The notes below the pieces were generated by a model. The model was given only the letters and a program-made list of their open reading frames with translations. It was not told the origin of the DNA and did no database searches. The translations under genes were made by a program, and so were the position numbers. Below, piece after piece: positions 36,809 to 45,817 of a DNA stretch of 64,000 bases. How positions within the stretch are numbered: position 1 is the first letter of the stretch; every line of letters starts with the position of its first letter. Origin of the DNA: Arthrobacter sp. S41 (GTDB lineage Bacteria > Actinomycetota > Actinomycetes > Actinomycetales > Micrococcaceae); NCBI RefSeq assembly GCF_004320535.1, contig NZ_SIHY01000001.1, positions 1,178,001-1,242,000 of the forward strand, read 5' to 3'.

Positions 36809-37273
36809 CTAGTACCGCTTAGCAGCCTTTGGATGAGCTGCCAGTTCACGATCCACTTCAGCGTGTACCTTGGCCTCGGTGATGAAGGACAGGAACGGAA
36901 CTACGCCACCGAGTGCGATGGTAATGAAGCGCATAAATGGCCAGCGCATCAGTGACCAGAGACGGAAGTCAGCAAAGAGGTAGACCACGTACAGCCAACC
37001 ATGGGCAATCAAGATACCCAAGGACAGGTTCACTCCCCCAGTGACTTCTGCTCGGTTGAACAGACCCACCGAGTTGGCGGTGCCATCAGCCAAACTGCCA
37101 CCAACAAAGAGTTCCAGGGACCAGAAGTACTTGAAGATCATCTCGACCACGAGCAGCAACAGCATCACACCGGTGATGTAGGCGAAGACCTTATAGAACT
37201 TGGCGGCGCTGCGAATCTGCGCTGGGGTGCCGCCGAACTTCCGGGGCTTCGGTGCTGGGCTGGTGCTGGACAT
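36809..37273 (-). CDS. DUF3817 domain membrane protein
   Basis: A 154-residue membrane protein with three or four helices: FAYITGVMLLLLVVEMIF, NLSLGILIAHGWLYVVYLFA and FMRFITIALGGVVPFLSFI, ending EAKVHAEVD. This is the DUF3817 (YdzA-like) layout, function unknown. It follows the SURF1 gene on the same strand about 40 bases later, so a link to respiratory oxidase assembly or membrane energetics is possible but only inferred. Confidence 0.88.
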   Translation of the reverse strand: MSSTSPAPKPRKFGGTPAQIRSAAKFYKVFAYITGVMLLLLVVEMIFKYFWSLELFVGGSLADGTANSVGLFNRAEVTGGVNLSLGILIAHGWLYVVYLFADFRLWSLMRWPFMRFITIALGGVVPFLSFITEAKVHAEVDRELAAHPKAAKRY

Positions 37274-37315
37274 GGCTGATGATTCCTTCCGAATCAGAAA
37301 AAAGTTTGTGTTTGT

Positions 37316-38104
37316 TTAGTTGCTGCTGGTGCCGTTGTCGCGAGCGTCCGCCGCGCGTTCAGCGATCTCGTCCAAGTCGCGCTGGTAGTCATCACGAACC
37401 ATGCGGTACCAGAGGAAGATGGCGAAGCCTGCAAAGACAACCCATTCAATTCCGTAGAAGACGTTGAGCCAGTTAACCTGAGCTTCCTGCGGCTGAGGTC
37501 CAACATAGATCATGTCGATGCCTGGCTGATCAACACTTTCGCCTTTAACCGTGGTGATCTTGTGCCCGGAGATGAAACCGTTATACAGCACCGAATCCCA
37601 TGTGTTGGCTAACTGCGCTGAGGTGATGGACGGCAGGGTCTTGCTGCGTAGGTCATGCTCGTTCTCTGGACCCTCGTTAGGCAACAGTCGACCGGTGACT
37701 TCCAGTTCACCCTTAGGTGCCGCTGACGGTGCGGTGGCCTCTGGCTGCCAGCCGCGCACCACTGCGATGCCAGCGTCTTGTTTGGCGCCATCAACTTTGA
37801 ACTCGGTGATGACCCAGACACCTTTTTTGCCGTCTTCAATGCGGTCATCAATGAGCTGATCTGTGCCGGGAACAAATTCGCCGGTGAATTTTACGATCTG
37901 GTCAGCTTTGGTGCCAAGCAGTTCAATTCCAATATCCGTGTGTTTTGTCAGTTGAACTGGATTCTCGGTCTTATCAACCTTGACCAGCGGTTCGCTCTCT
38001 GAGGAGCCGAACTGCCACCCCGAGAGGGCAACAAATCCGGTAGCGATGGCCAGCGCAGCAATGAGGGCGCCGATCCACTTGAGTTTCAGAGCGGTTTTAA
38101 ACAC
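37316..38104 (-). CDS. SURF1 family protein
   Basis: A 262-residue SURF1-type protein with membrane helices near 10-30 (IGALIAALAIATGFVALSGW) and 225-245 (VFYGIEWVVFAGFAIFLWY) bracketing an extracytoplasmic domain that contains VVRGWQPEA, EVTGRLLPNEGP and the conserved YVGPQ region. SURF1 proteins help cytochrome c oxidase assembly, by delivering or stabilising heme a. Actinobacterial members diverge from the mitochondrial consensus. It forms a unit with the downstream DUF3817 gene. Confidence 0.88.
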   Translation of the reverse strand: MFKTALKLKWIGALIAALAIATGFVALSGWQFGSSESEPLVKVDKTENPVQLTKHTDIGIELLGTKADQIVKFTGEFVPGTDQLIDDRIEDGKKGVWVITEFKVDGAKQDAGIAVVRGWQPEATAPSAAPKGELEVTGRLLPNEGPENEHDLRSKTLPSITSAQLANTWDSVLYNGFISGHKITTVKGESVDQPGIDMIYVGPQPQEAQVNWLNVFYGIEWVVFAGFAIFLWYRMVRDDYQRDLDEIAERAADARDNGTSSN

Positions 38105-38663
38105 CCCTTAACCGTACTTCTATTTGCCGTAGAACTCGAAATAAGTGGGGGTGAGATTCGCCCAGAAACCGTAGTTTTCGTTCATTGGAACGAATCAGGC
38201 ACGTCGTTCGTTAAGGAACATGCAGCACAAAGCTGTCGTGGCTGGCGCTGACGCCTAGCAATTATTTAGAAGGTGCCTTCCCAGACCTGCATGTCTCCAT
38301 TCTTGGAATTCGAGCTTCCATATTGACCAGCTGTGGATTCAATTGTGCCAAGGGATCCAACGCTCAGAAATACGTGAGCGTACCTCGAACTAAGCTCCGC
38401 GCTGGCAACAGTTAACGTTTTCGGGCCAGGCATGCGGCGCACAACTGGACACTGCTTCACAAGCCAGTTGAGGCGCAACGAGTCAAGTAACCGAATCCAA
38501 ATGTTCGGACTTCATGCTCACCGCGGCGCAGTAAACTCGTGATCGCAAGAAAGCGCGAGCGGATTTGAAGTGACCAAATCCAGAGTCGTGGTTGACGGTC
38601 CTCTAGGATTACCGTATTAGATGGTTTCGTAGCTCTCTGGAGCTGTGGCGAGGAGGGCATTGG
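38105..38663. other. Gene-poor interval
   Basis: About 560 bases. The only protein-like stretch is on the minus strand at 38266-38478 (70 codons, SSRYAHVFLSVGSLGTIE and then SSNSKNGDMQVWEGTF), without a clear ribosome site or family. It may be a remnant or a small secreted-protein tail. Nothing else convincing is seen apart from upstream signals of the SURF1 gene. Confidence 0.35.
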
Positions 38664-38840
38664 ATGAACAAGACTCTTGTTTCACCAGTCATCGCTTGGG
38701 TAGTGTCCGCGCTTCTTTTGCTTATCGGCATCTGGCAGTTGACAACCGACGGTCAATGGCGAGGCCTTGCTTTCATCGTGCTCGCAGTCGTCTGGGCAAT
38801 AGTCGCTCTGAGACAAGCTCAAAAACGAAAGAGCAAGTAA
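38664..38840 (+). CDS. Small two-helix membrane protein, 58 aa
   Basis: An ATG at 38664 is preceded by a strong Shine-Dalgarno AGGAGGG at 38651-38657. The product starts MNKTLVSPVIAWVVSALL and carries two membrane helices (VIAWVVSALLLLIGIW and GLAFIVLAVVWAIVALRQA) joined by a short polar turn TTDGQWR, ending in a basic RQAQKRKSK. The family is unknown. The good ribosome site, hydrophobic pattern and positive-inside tail support a real gene. It stands alone between gene-poor stretches. Confidence 0.75.
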   Translation: MNKTLVSPVIAWVVSALLLLIGIWQLTTDGQWRGLAFIVLAVVWAIVALRQAQKRKSK

Positions 38841-38993
38841 TTATTTTGGGGCAAACTACGACTTCCCGCTGATTCGCAAGATGCTGATTTGCCAGCCTCA
38901 GCCCATAAAGCTCGATGAAAAAGTCGATAGAAAAGTGAACGAATTCCAAGCTCAATGCGCTCAATTCGTGCACGACTCTTACACATGCATAGA

Positions 38994-39036
38994 AGGCCCG
39001 TTCAATGTCTGAATTGGTCGGACACTGAACGGGCCT
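38994..39036. terminator. Hairpin downstream of the repeat surface-protein gene
   Basis: A 16-base stem with one mismatch (38994-39009 with 39021-39036), core AGGCCCGTTCA. It lies 55 bases beyond the minus-strand stop at 39091. It lacks a strong T-run, so terminator function is probable rather than certain. Confidence 0.5.
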
Positions 39037-39090
39037 CCACATGTCTAGCAGGCGCTTGGTGAATCGCTGCTATCTATCTTTGGTGTTCGC

Positions 39091-41040
39091 CTACTTCTTG
39101 ATTTTCTTCGATGTACTCGTTTTCGAAACCGACTTATAACCCGACTTCGAACCGGTGACCGTCACCGAAATCTTCCGCCCGGCATCAGACTTAGCCAGCT
39201 TGTAAGTTGACTTCGTTGCGCCCTTGATCGAATCGCCGTTACGCTTCCACTGATACTTCAGCGATACGCCCGAAGGCGACCACTTACCAGCAGAAACCTT
39301 CAAAGTCTTACCGACTTTCCCAGTTCCGGAAATCTTCGGAACAGGAGTCGACGACAAACTCTGCAACGCCACCGACTTCGAATCACTCGTTTTCGAAACC
39401 GACTTATAACCCGACTTCGAACCGGTGACCGTCACCGAAATCTTCCGCCCGGCATCAGACTTAGCCAGCTTGTAAGTTGACTTCGTTGCGCCCTTGATCG
39501 AATCGCCGTTACGCTTCCACTGATACTTCAGCGATACGCCCGAAGGCGACCACTTACCAGCAGAAACCTTCAAAGTCTTACCGACTTTCCCAGTTCCGGT
39601 AATCTTCGGAACAGGAGTCGACGACAAACTCTGCAACGCCACCGACTTCGAATCACTCGTCTTCGAAACCGACTCAAAACCGGACTTGGAACCAGTGACC
39701 GTCACCGAAATCTTCTGACCAGCATCAGCAGAAACCAACTGATACGAAACACCAGTCGCACCCTGAATCGACTCACCATTACGGTTCCACTGATACTTCA
39801 GTGATACGCCCGAAGGGGTCCATGCACCGGCATTCGCAGACAAACTCGAACCCACCGCAGCAGTACCAGAAATCTTCGGAACAGGAGTCGACGACAAACT
39901 CTGCAACGCCACCGACTTCGAATCACTCGTCTTCGAAACCGACTCAAAACCGGACTTGGAACCAGTGACCGTCACCGAAATCTTCTGACCAGCATCAGCA
40001 GAAACCAACTGATACGAAACACCAGTCGCACCCTGAATCGACTCACCATTACGGTTCCACTGATACTTCAGTGATACGCCCGAAGGGGTCCATGCACCGG
40101 CATTCGCAGACAAACTCGAACCCACCGCAGCAGTACCAGAAATCGTCGGAACAGGGGCAACTAGGTCCTTCGGTTCCACCTGGTCGGACAAATTCACAGT
40201 TCCCAAAGTTCTAAAACCGCTGCCTCTGTTACCCAACGAATCATTCAATGGGTACAACGACACTTCCCAAGCACCAGGTGCAGAACCCTCAGGAATCGAA
40301 ACCTTACGTTCCCAAACGCCGTTCTTTGCGGTACCTGACACGAGGGTCATTTCGCCAAAGCCATAGCTTTGACCGGAATCATGCGAAACGCTCACAACCG
40401 GAGCATTAGCTTCCGTCGCATCCGTAACAGTAGCTCGGATAGTGATCTCGGCAGGTCCATCAGCCAAGTTGTGATTCAACGGCGAAACCGAAGAAGTAAC
40501 CAACACCGGAGCCGAAGTATCCGAAACCGAAGATTCGATGTTCACGGTTCCCAAAGTTCTAAAACCGCTGCCTCTGTTACCCAACGAATCATTCAATGGG
40601 TACAACGACACTTCCCAAGCACCAGGTGCAGAACCCTCAGGAATCGAAACCTTACGTTCCCAAACGCCGTTCTTTGCGGTACCTGACACGAGGGTCATTT
40701 CGCCAAAGCCATAGCTTTGACCGGAATCATGCGAAACGCTCACAACCGGAGCATTAGCTTCCGTCGCATCCGTAACAGTAGCTCGGATAGTGATCTCGGC
40801 AGGTCCATCAGCCAAGTTGTGATTCAACGGCGAAACCGAAGAAGTAACCAACACCGGAGCCGAAGTATCCGAAACCGAAAATACAACGGCAGCTACCGAA
40901 GCACCCGTGGCTGCCGTCCCCGAAGCAGCCAGCGATGGTGATGCGCCTGCGAACAGCGAGGCGGTCAGTGCGACTGCTATGGCACAAGCGCCGGTTGACT
41001 TGAGTCTTTTAATGGAAGACTCATTTCCAATTTGAGACAT
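39091..41040 (-). CDS. Secreted Ig-like repeat surface protein
   Basis: A 649-residue exported protein. The signal peptide (about 1-39; RLKSTGACAIAVALTASLFA, ending LAAS) follows the ATG at 41040, which has GGGGG four bases upstream. Two identical 116-residue modules (about 54-280, SDTSAPVLVTSSVSPLNHN onward) are followed by four 90-residue Ig-like modules of the type ISGTxxVGxxL, GVSLKYQW, DAGxKISVTVTGSKSG. The first two Ig modules form one subtype (NRNGESIQGATG), the last two another (KRNGDSIKGATK, Lys-rich). The end is basic SKKIKK with no LPxTG, so wall attachment would be non-covalent, if any. An adhesive or structural role is inferred. Confidence 0.85.
   Translation of the reverse strand: MSQIGNESSIKRLKSTGACAIAVALTASLFAGASPSLAASGTAATGASVAAVVFSVSDTSAPVLVTSSVSPLNHNLADGPAEITIRATVTDATEANAPVVSVSHDSGQSYGFGEMTLVSGTAKNGVWERKVSIPEGSAPGAWEVSLYPLNDSLGNRGSGFRTLGTVNIESSVSDTSAPVLVTSSVSPLNHNLADGPAEITIRATVTDATEANAPVVSVSHDSGQSYGFGEMTLVSGTAKNGVWERKVSIPEGSAPGAWEVSLYPLNDSLGNRGSGFRTLGTVNLSDQVEPKDLVAPVPTISGTAAVGSSLSANAGAWTPSGVSLKYQWNRNGESIQGATGVSYQLVSADAGQKISVTVTGSKSGFESVSKTSDSKSVALQSLSSTPVPKISGTAAVGSSLSANAGAWTPSGVSLKYQWNRNGESIQGATGVSYQLVSADAGQKISVTVTGSKSGFESVSKTSDSKSVALQSLSSTPVPKITGTGKVGKTLKVSAGKWSPSGVSLKYQWKRNGDSIKGATKSTYKLAKSDAGRKISVTVTGSKSGYKSVSKTSDSKSVALQSLSSTPVPKISGTGKVGKTLKVSAGKWSPSGVSLKYQWKRNGDSIKGATKSTYKLAKSDAGRKISVTVTGSKSGYKSVSKTSTSKKIKK
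39121..40160 (-). repeat. Four tandem 270-bp repeats
   Basis: Direct repeats begin at 39121, 39391, 39661 and 39931 (period 270 bases, 90 codons). Copies 1-2 and copies 3-4 (in plus coordinates) form two near-identical pairs. They encode the Ig-like modules and could change in number by recombination or replication slippage. Confidence 0.9.
40201..40879 (-). repeat. Two tandem 348-bp repeats
   Basis: The stretch 40201-40531 recurs at 40549-40879 (offset 348 bases, 116 codons). The encoded modules are identical, and no differing base was noticed, which points to recent duplication or gene conversion. Confidence 0.9.
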
Positions 41041-41699
41041 TGATCCCCCAAAGAATGCCTGACGAAGATTCCAGGCGAAAAGTGCGAGCGAAATTAGTAT
41101 CGCGATTGGTTCAGAGCGATACAATGAACCAAAAAAGTTATCGTTCAACTATTTGAAAGCATCTCATACTTCTAACGAGGGAGAAACTTTATCCTTAAAT
41201 GTTATCTTCGAAAAGACCGACATTTGAATTCATGGATAGAGCTGTACTTTCAAGAACACTGACCTTGAATCAAGATCCCTGTACATGGATTGGTTGGCCG
41301 GTGTATTGAGCCGACGAGGACAGCAGCTCTGCGGTCAGGATTTGAGGCCTGATCGCGCAGGTCGCTGATACCGAACCTCAAGAACCGGTTTCGAAAATTT
41401 GGGCTTCACCTGACAACCACCCACAGCCTAGATAACCCGTTACATCGAGGACTTCTCTGAATTTTCTAAAGTGCAATCCCGCTATCCGTGTGTTTGCTGA
41501 TGACAATGCCCACTACGTGAACAATAGAAAAGGGTTCGATGGAATGCATTGCTGCGAACTCTCCTCTCCTGAGTGAAGAATGCAGGTACCTCAGTACTGC
41601 TCACAGTCAGCAAATAAACAGCCTGTCGACCTAGGCCAGAGTTGAACAAATAGACCCTTGCACCCATCCGTTTGGTTCTGCGGGTTCAATTTGCGAAAA
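41041..41699. other. Gene-poor interval upstream of the surface-protein gene
   Basis: About 660 bases, AT-richer than the surroundings. It should hold the promoter of the minus-strand surface-protein gene near 41050-41200. No open frame with a ribosome site, RNA gene or mobile-element end was recognised. The 61-codon minus frame at 41482-41667 has no protein-like features. Confidence 0.4.
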
Positions 41700-41743
41700 A
41701 ACAGCCACTACATTGATCAAGAATGATCAAAGTAGTGGCTGTT
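41700..41743 (-). terminator. Terminator of guaB3
   Basis: Arms AACAGCCACTAC and GTAGTGGCTGTT enclose a second stem TTGATCA/TGATCAA with an AGAA loop and one A-A mismatch. TTTTTC follows in the minus direction. The guaB3 stop is 43 bases away. Confidence 0.9.
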
Positions 41744-41785
41744 CAGTTGTTCCCTCGGCGGCCGAAGCAACCCAAGTGATGTGTC

Positions 41786-42937
41786 TTAGTAGCGGTCAGA
41801 CTCATATGGCGAAAGTACCACGTCTACACGCTGGAATTCCTTCAAGGTCGAGTAGCCGGTGGTGGCCATCGAACGACGCAGCGCACCAACCAAGTTGGAG
41901 GTGCCATCGGTTTCATGCGATGGACCGTACAGAACCTTTTCAAGGGAACCGACGGTACCGATCTTTGCACGGTCGCCACGTGGGCTGGCCTCGTGCACTG
42001 CTTCCATGCCCCAGTGGTAACCGGCGCCTGGTGCTTCTTCGGCACGAGCCAAAGCGGTACCGAGCATCACTGCGTCGGCGCCCATAGCGATGGCCTTGAC
42101 GATGTCACCGGAGTTGCCCATGCCACCATCGGCAATGACGTGTACGTAGCGTCCACCGGACTCTTCGATGTAGTCACGGCGAGCTGAAGCAACATCGGCA
42201 ATAGCGGTAGCCATTGGTGCGTGAATGCCCAGGGTACGACGGGTGGTGGAGGACGCGCCGCCACCAAAACCTACGAGGACACCGGCAGCGCCGGTACGCA
42301 TCAGGTGCATAGCTGGGGTGTAGCCAGCTGCGCCGCCAACGATCACTGGGACGTCGAGTTCATAGATGAACTGCTTGAGGTTCAGTGGTTCGGTGGTCTT
42401 CGAGACGTGCTCGGCCGACACGGTGGTGCCACGGATGACAAAGATGTCCACGCCGGCAGCCACTACGGTCTTGTAGTGTTCTTGGGTGCGCTGTGGGGTC
42501 AATGAGCCAGCGACAACTACGCCGGAGTCACGGATCTCGGAGATGCGCGTAGTGATCAGCTCTGGCTGAATCGGAGCCGAGTACAGTTCCTGCAACTTAG
42601 CGGTGATCTTTGGATCATTGCGCGTTGCGGATTCAGACTTCAGACCGGTGATTTCTGCCAGTACAGATTCTGGGTTTTCGTAACGGGTCCACAGACCTTC
42701 AAGGTTCAGTACACCCAAGCCGCCGAGCTTGCCGAGGGCAATGGCGGTGGCCGGTGAAGTTACCGAGTCCATAGGTGCGCCCATAATTGGGGTGTCGAAC
42801 TGGAAAGCGTCGATCTGCCAGGATACCGAAACGTCCTTCGGATCACGGGTGCGGCGATTCGGTACGATCGCTACGTCGTCCAGGGAAAATGCCTTATGCG
42901 CCCGCTTGCCGCGGCCGATCTCAATCTCGTTACTCAC
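41786..42937 (-). CDS. guaB3: GuaB3 family IMP dehydrogenase-related protein
   Basis: A 383-residue (beta/alpha)8 protein of the GuaB3 subfamily without CBS domains: IEIGRGKRAHKAFSLDDVAIVP, GGLGVLNLEGLW, DIFVIRGTTVSAEHVSK, YVHVIADGGMGNSGDIVKAIA. The segment corresponding to the IMPDH catalytic loop (GSICTT in the GuaB of this window) has no Cys here. Recent work assigns GMP reductase activity to a cyanobacterial GuaB3; whether the actinobacterial form does the same is inference. Canonical guaB lies at 53.5-55 kb on the same strand. Confidence 0.93.
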   Translation of the reverse strand: MSNEIEIGRGKRAHKAFSLDDVAIVPNRRTRDPKDVSVSWQIDAFQFDTPIMGAPMDSVTSPATAIALGKLGGLGVLNLEGLWTRYENPESVLAEITGLKSESATRNDPKITAKLQELYSAPIQPELITTRISEIRDSGVVVAGSLTPQRTQEHYKTVVAAGVDIFVIRGTTVSAEHVSKTTEPLNLKQFIYELDVPVIVGGAAGYTPAMHLMRTGAAGVLVGFGGGASSTTRRTLGIHAPMATAIADVASARRDYIEESGGRYVHVIADGGMGNSGDIVKAIAMGADAVMLGTALARAEEAPGAGYHWGMEAVHEASPRGDRAKIGTVGSLEKVLYGPSHETDGTSNLVGALRRSMATTGYSTLKEFQRVDVVLSPYESDRY

Positions 42938-43092
42938 CTAACTAGGTTACCAAGTCTCGGCCGAATTCTTGCTTTTCATGGTCTTAGTGCGAGCGGTCAT
43001 GACGTGTTTCAACCCGCCAGTAAGCAAGAAACCCTGCCTCACGGTGTATTCATACACCGTGAGGCAGGGTTAGAAGCAAAAAAGCTTTTGGA

Positions 43093-44409
43093 CTATGAAG
43101 CTTGGGAAGCCAGTGACTTCGCGGTAGCTGCCAGCGCAGTTGCTGCCTGCTCTTCAACCTCAGCGATACGCTCCATGGCATCTGCCATCTGCGAGAACAT
43201 TGCACTGCGGTTTTCAACGGTAACTTCTGGATCCACTAGCTCAGCGAACTCATCCCACAGCTGTGCCAGCTGCAGGTAATCTGCACTGTGCTCCCCCAGA
43301 GCCGAAAGACCGGGAAGTCCCGCGGCCTCATCAAGGAAGTCTGCGTACAGTCCACGCAGTGCACCTTCGCCACCAAAACGGGTATCACTCAGGAAGCCCG
43401 AAAGCTGGGTCATGCCGCCAGCAAGACGCTCCTGATCAGCAAACATCTGGCTCCAGCCGGTCTTGGTGGTGGTATCGCGCAAACGAGCAGCAAAGGTACG
43501 CATACCGGTAATGCCGAAGTTCTTCGCGAAGTGATCTGGAATTCCGGAAAGTTCGCGGGTTCCCAGAAGACGAGAAGTGGTTTCTTCGATAGCAATCAGC
43601 GCGTTGGTTGCCAGGGTTTCAGCCTTCGGCGAGCGCGATGAAGGTACCCAAGCCAGCCAGTGCTTTTCCTTTTTGCGCTTGGCGCGGGCGAAAGCTAGGT
43701 CTTCTTGGCTGATGACGTTCAGTACGCCTGAACCGTCATCTACCAGCAGATCATCTTCATGATCTCCGACAACAACAAGATCAATGGTCTCGGCTTCATC
43801 CACTTCATTGCCATCGATCCAAGGCAATGCGTTGATAGCAACACGTACAGCTACGGTGCGACCGGCATCCAGCGCAGCGTCCATGTATTCAACAGCTCGC
43901 ACGGCTGAACCGGTGGTGCGTTCGGTGACCTTGGCACCGCAACGGGCCAGCAGGTTCTGCGTGTATGGCTATGGGTGGGCGCGGGTCACTAAGGTGGCGG
44001 TGGTGGTCTCTTCGTATTCGAAGGTGAAGACCATAAAGCCAATACCACCGGCCAGGCCTGCCAGCAGTGCTTGGCTCAGTGGCGCTTCGGTAACTGGGTT
44101 GGTGACGCCAGCCTGTACGAGGACTCGGTGCCACAGTGCGGCATCGTATTGAATGACGTCTTCTGGTGCCGGGTATTCAGGCAACTCATCTTGTGGCGCT
44201 GGAGCCGCAGCGGGCTTTGGTGCCTTGGGCTTAATTCCAGCTTTGGCATCGCGAGCTTCTTTGGCGTAGTCACGAGCCTGCGCTGCACGAGCCGCCTTTG
44301 GGCTCTCTGGCTTACCGGTAAGAATGTTCTTACGCGCGGTGGTATAGCTCTCCCCCGTACGTTCCATTCGTTCGCGTGCTTGCTTCTTCAGATTGGCTGG
44401 CTGGCCCAA
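43093..44409 (-). pseudogene. BtrH_N/DUF4872 protein with an in-frame amber codon
   Basis: A single frame of 438 codons is interrupted by one TAG at 43971-43969. On the 5' side it reads KKQARERMERTGESYTTAR, a Pro/Ala linker and the BtrH_N motif AGVTNPVTEAPLSQALLAGL then GGIGFMVFTFEY, ending TRAHP. On the 3' side it continues directly PYTQNLLARCGAKVTERTTG, VAINALPW and a helical DUF4872-like C-terminus. CAG to TAG (HPQPYT) is a one-base change. BtrH-type proteins are papain-like acyltransferase/peptidase-fold proteins. The start is a TTG at 44409 with AAAGGA seven bases upstream. The absence of frame loss on either side suggests a very young lesion or a read error. Confidence 0.85.
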
Positions 44410-44562
44410 AGTAATGTCCTTTATTCGCGGTCGCGCACAGTCAGTGAGATCCCACGCCGATTGGTGCTGTCTGCCCATAATTCTACGCGTGCAAGATCTT
44501 TTGCTGGTGCAGAACCAAAGGACTTGGACAACTACTTCTTCAGCAGCACTTGAGATTGATTA

Positions 44563-45159
44563 CTAAGTACTAAGTGAACCCTCGCGCGAATCTTTCGTGA
44601 TGCGAGCAATGGCAGTTTTGATTTCGCTCGGCTCCCGTGCTTCGGAATCCAGGGCTCGGTGAATGGTTAGGCCCTCAATCATCGCGTCAAGCAAGCGAGC
44701 TGTCAGCGGGTCAAAGTGAAGCTCCAGAGCCACACGGCTGCGCTGCATCCATTGCGTAGTAATCGAACGGAACGAAGCATCGCGGGTGGCCAAGGTGTAG
44801 AGCTCATGAGACAAGATCAGCTCATCATCATCGCCACTACTAGCTTGCAGAATTCTTTCGAAGACCCTTTCACACGCCGATTCCTTATCGGTTGCCGTTG
44901 CCATATGACGTTCAAAATCGTCACTAATGCTGGTGGCAAATCGGGAAAATGTGCTGTGCAGCAAATCCTGCATGCCATCAAAGTAGTAGGTCATGGCACC
45001 CAATGGCACACCGGCTTGAGTCGCAACTTTTCGGTGTGACGTTCCGGTGACCCCGGATTCCACAATGACTTTCTGGCATGCGTCAATGATCTTTTCACGG
45101 CGTTCAGGATCATTGCGCCGACCTAAGCGTGAACCGGCGGAAGACTGTCGGGAGGACAT
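44563..45159 (-). CDS. TetR family regulator
   Basis: A 198-residue TetR-type repressor. The N-terminal helix-turn-helix is RREKIIDACQKVIVESG, GTSHRKVATQAGVPLGAMTYYF; the C-terminal ligand domain is helical. The TetR_C_6-like architecture (DELILSHELYTLATRD) is common in regulators of exporters. The gene follows the acetyltransferase gene by four bases (start 45159, stop 45164), and the MFS gene is divergent. It probably controls that promoter. Confidence 0.9.
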   Translation of the reverse strand: MSSRQSSAGSRLGRRNDPERREKIIDACQKVIVESGVTGTSHRKVATQAGVPLGAMTYYFDGMQDLLHSTFSRFATSISDDFERHMATATDKESACERVFERILQASSGDDDELILSHELYTLATRDASFRSITTQWMQRSRVALELHFDPLTARLLDAMIEGLTIHRALDSEAREPSEIKTAIARITKDSREGSLST

Positions 45160-45163
45160 CAAA

Positions 45164-45748
45164 TTATCCAATGCTTCGGATCACGCGTGCAGGATTACCC
45201 ACGGCCACTACGTTGGCCGGGATGTCCTTGGTGACTACCGCTCCAGCACCGATCACCGAGTTTTCTCCGATACTCACTCCTGGGCACACGATCACTCCGC
45301 CTCCTAGCCAGACATTGTCACCAAGGCTAATTGGCTGGGCTGCTTCGAGCTTGCCGCGTCGAGGTTGCGGGTCAATCGGATGGGTGGGCGTCAGCAGTTG
45401 AACGTTGGGCCCAATCTGGCAGTCTTCACCGATGGTGATGGTGGCGACGTCCAACGCGGTGAGGTTGTAGTTGATAAAGGTTCGGGCACCGATGTGTATG
45501 TTCTCGCCGTAGTCCACAAATAACGGCGAGTTCACGTGGGCGCCTTCGCCCAAGGTGCCAACGAGGTCTACGAGGATCTCGCGAGCAAGTGGATCTGCGG
45601 CGAGATCAGCGCGACGGTACGCATCAGCAAGCTGGACACCACGTCGATGAAGGCGTTCGTTTTCAGGGTCATCCGCGATATAGAGGTCTCCGGCAAGCAT
45701 GCGCTCACGGTTACTACGGGAGTCTGATTCAAAATAACTCTGATCCAT
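45164..45748 (-). CDS. Maltose/galactoside O-acetyltransferase family protein
   Basis: A 194-residue left-handed beta-helix acetyltransferase with hexapeptide repeats (IHIGARTFINYNLTALD, ITIGEDCQIGPNVQLLTPTH, VWLGGGVIVCPGVSIGENSVIGAGAVVTKDI in pieces). The family catalytic His is in LTPTHPID. The N-terminal cap domain (ERMLAGDLYIADD) is the Mac domain. These enzymes acetylate sugars or small molecules. It is co-directional and nearly contiguous with the TetR gene. Confidence 0.9.
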   Translation of the reverse strand: MDQSYFESDSRSNRERMLAGDLYIADDPENERLHRRGVQLADAYRRADLAADPLAREILVDLVGTLGEGAHVNSPLFVDYGENIHIGARTFINYNLTALDVATITIGEDCQIGPNVQLLTPTHPIDPQPRRGKLEAAQPISLGDNVWLGGGVIVCPGVSIGENSVIGAGAVVTKDIPANVVAVGNPARVIRSIG

Positions 45749-45817
45749 GGCAGCGAATATACACGACATTTGAGTACACTCGTACATATACTTTGAGTGG
45801 TCGTCCTGTCAGTGGCG

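Noticed and set aside
39121-40879. Regularly spaced direct repeats, considered as a CRISPR array
   Set aside because: The periods are 270 and 348 bases with no unique spacers, the frame is continuous, and the repeats encode protein modules.
41482-41667. A 61-codon minus-strand frame upstream of the surface-protein gene
   Set aside because: No ribosome site, no recognisable domain and unlike neighbouring codon use.
14812-43971. Genome-wide amber recoding (two genes with in-frame TAG)
   Set aside because: TAG serves as the normal stop of several intact genes here (for example the MBL, SCO1664 and DinB-like genes), so recoding is very unlikely.
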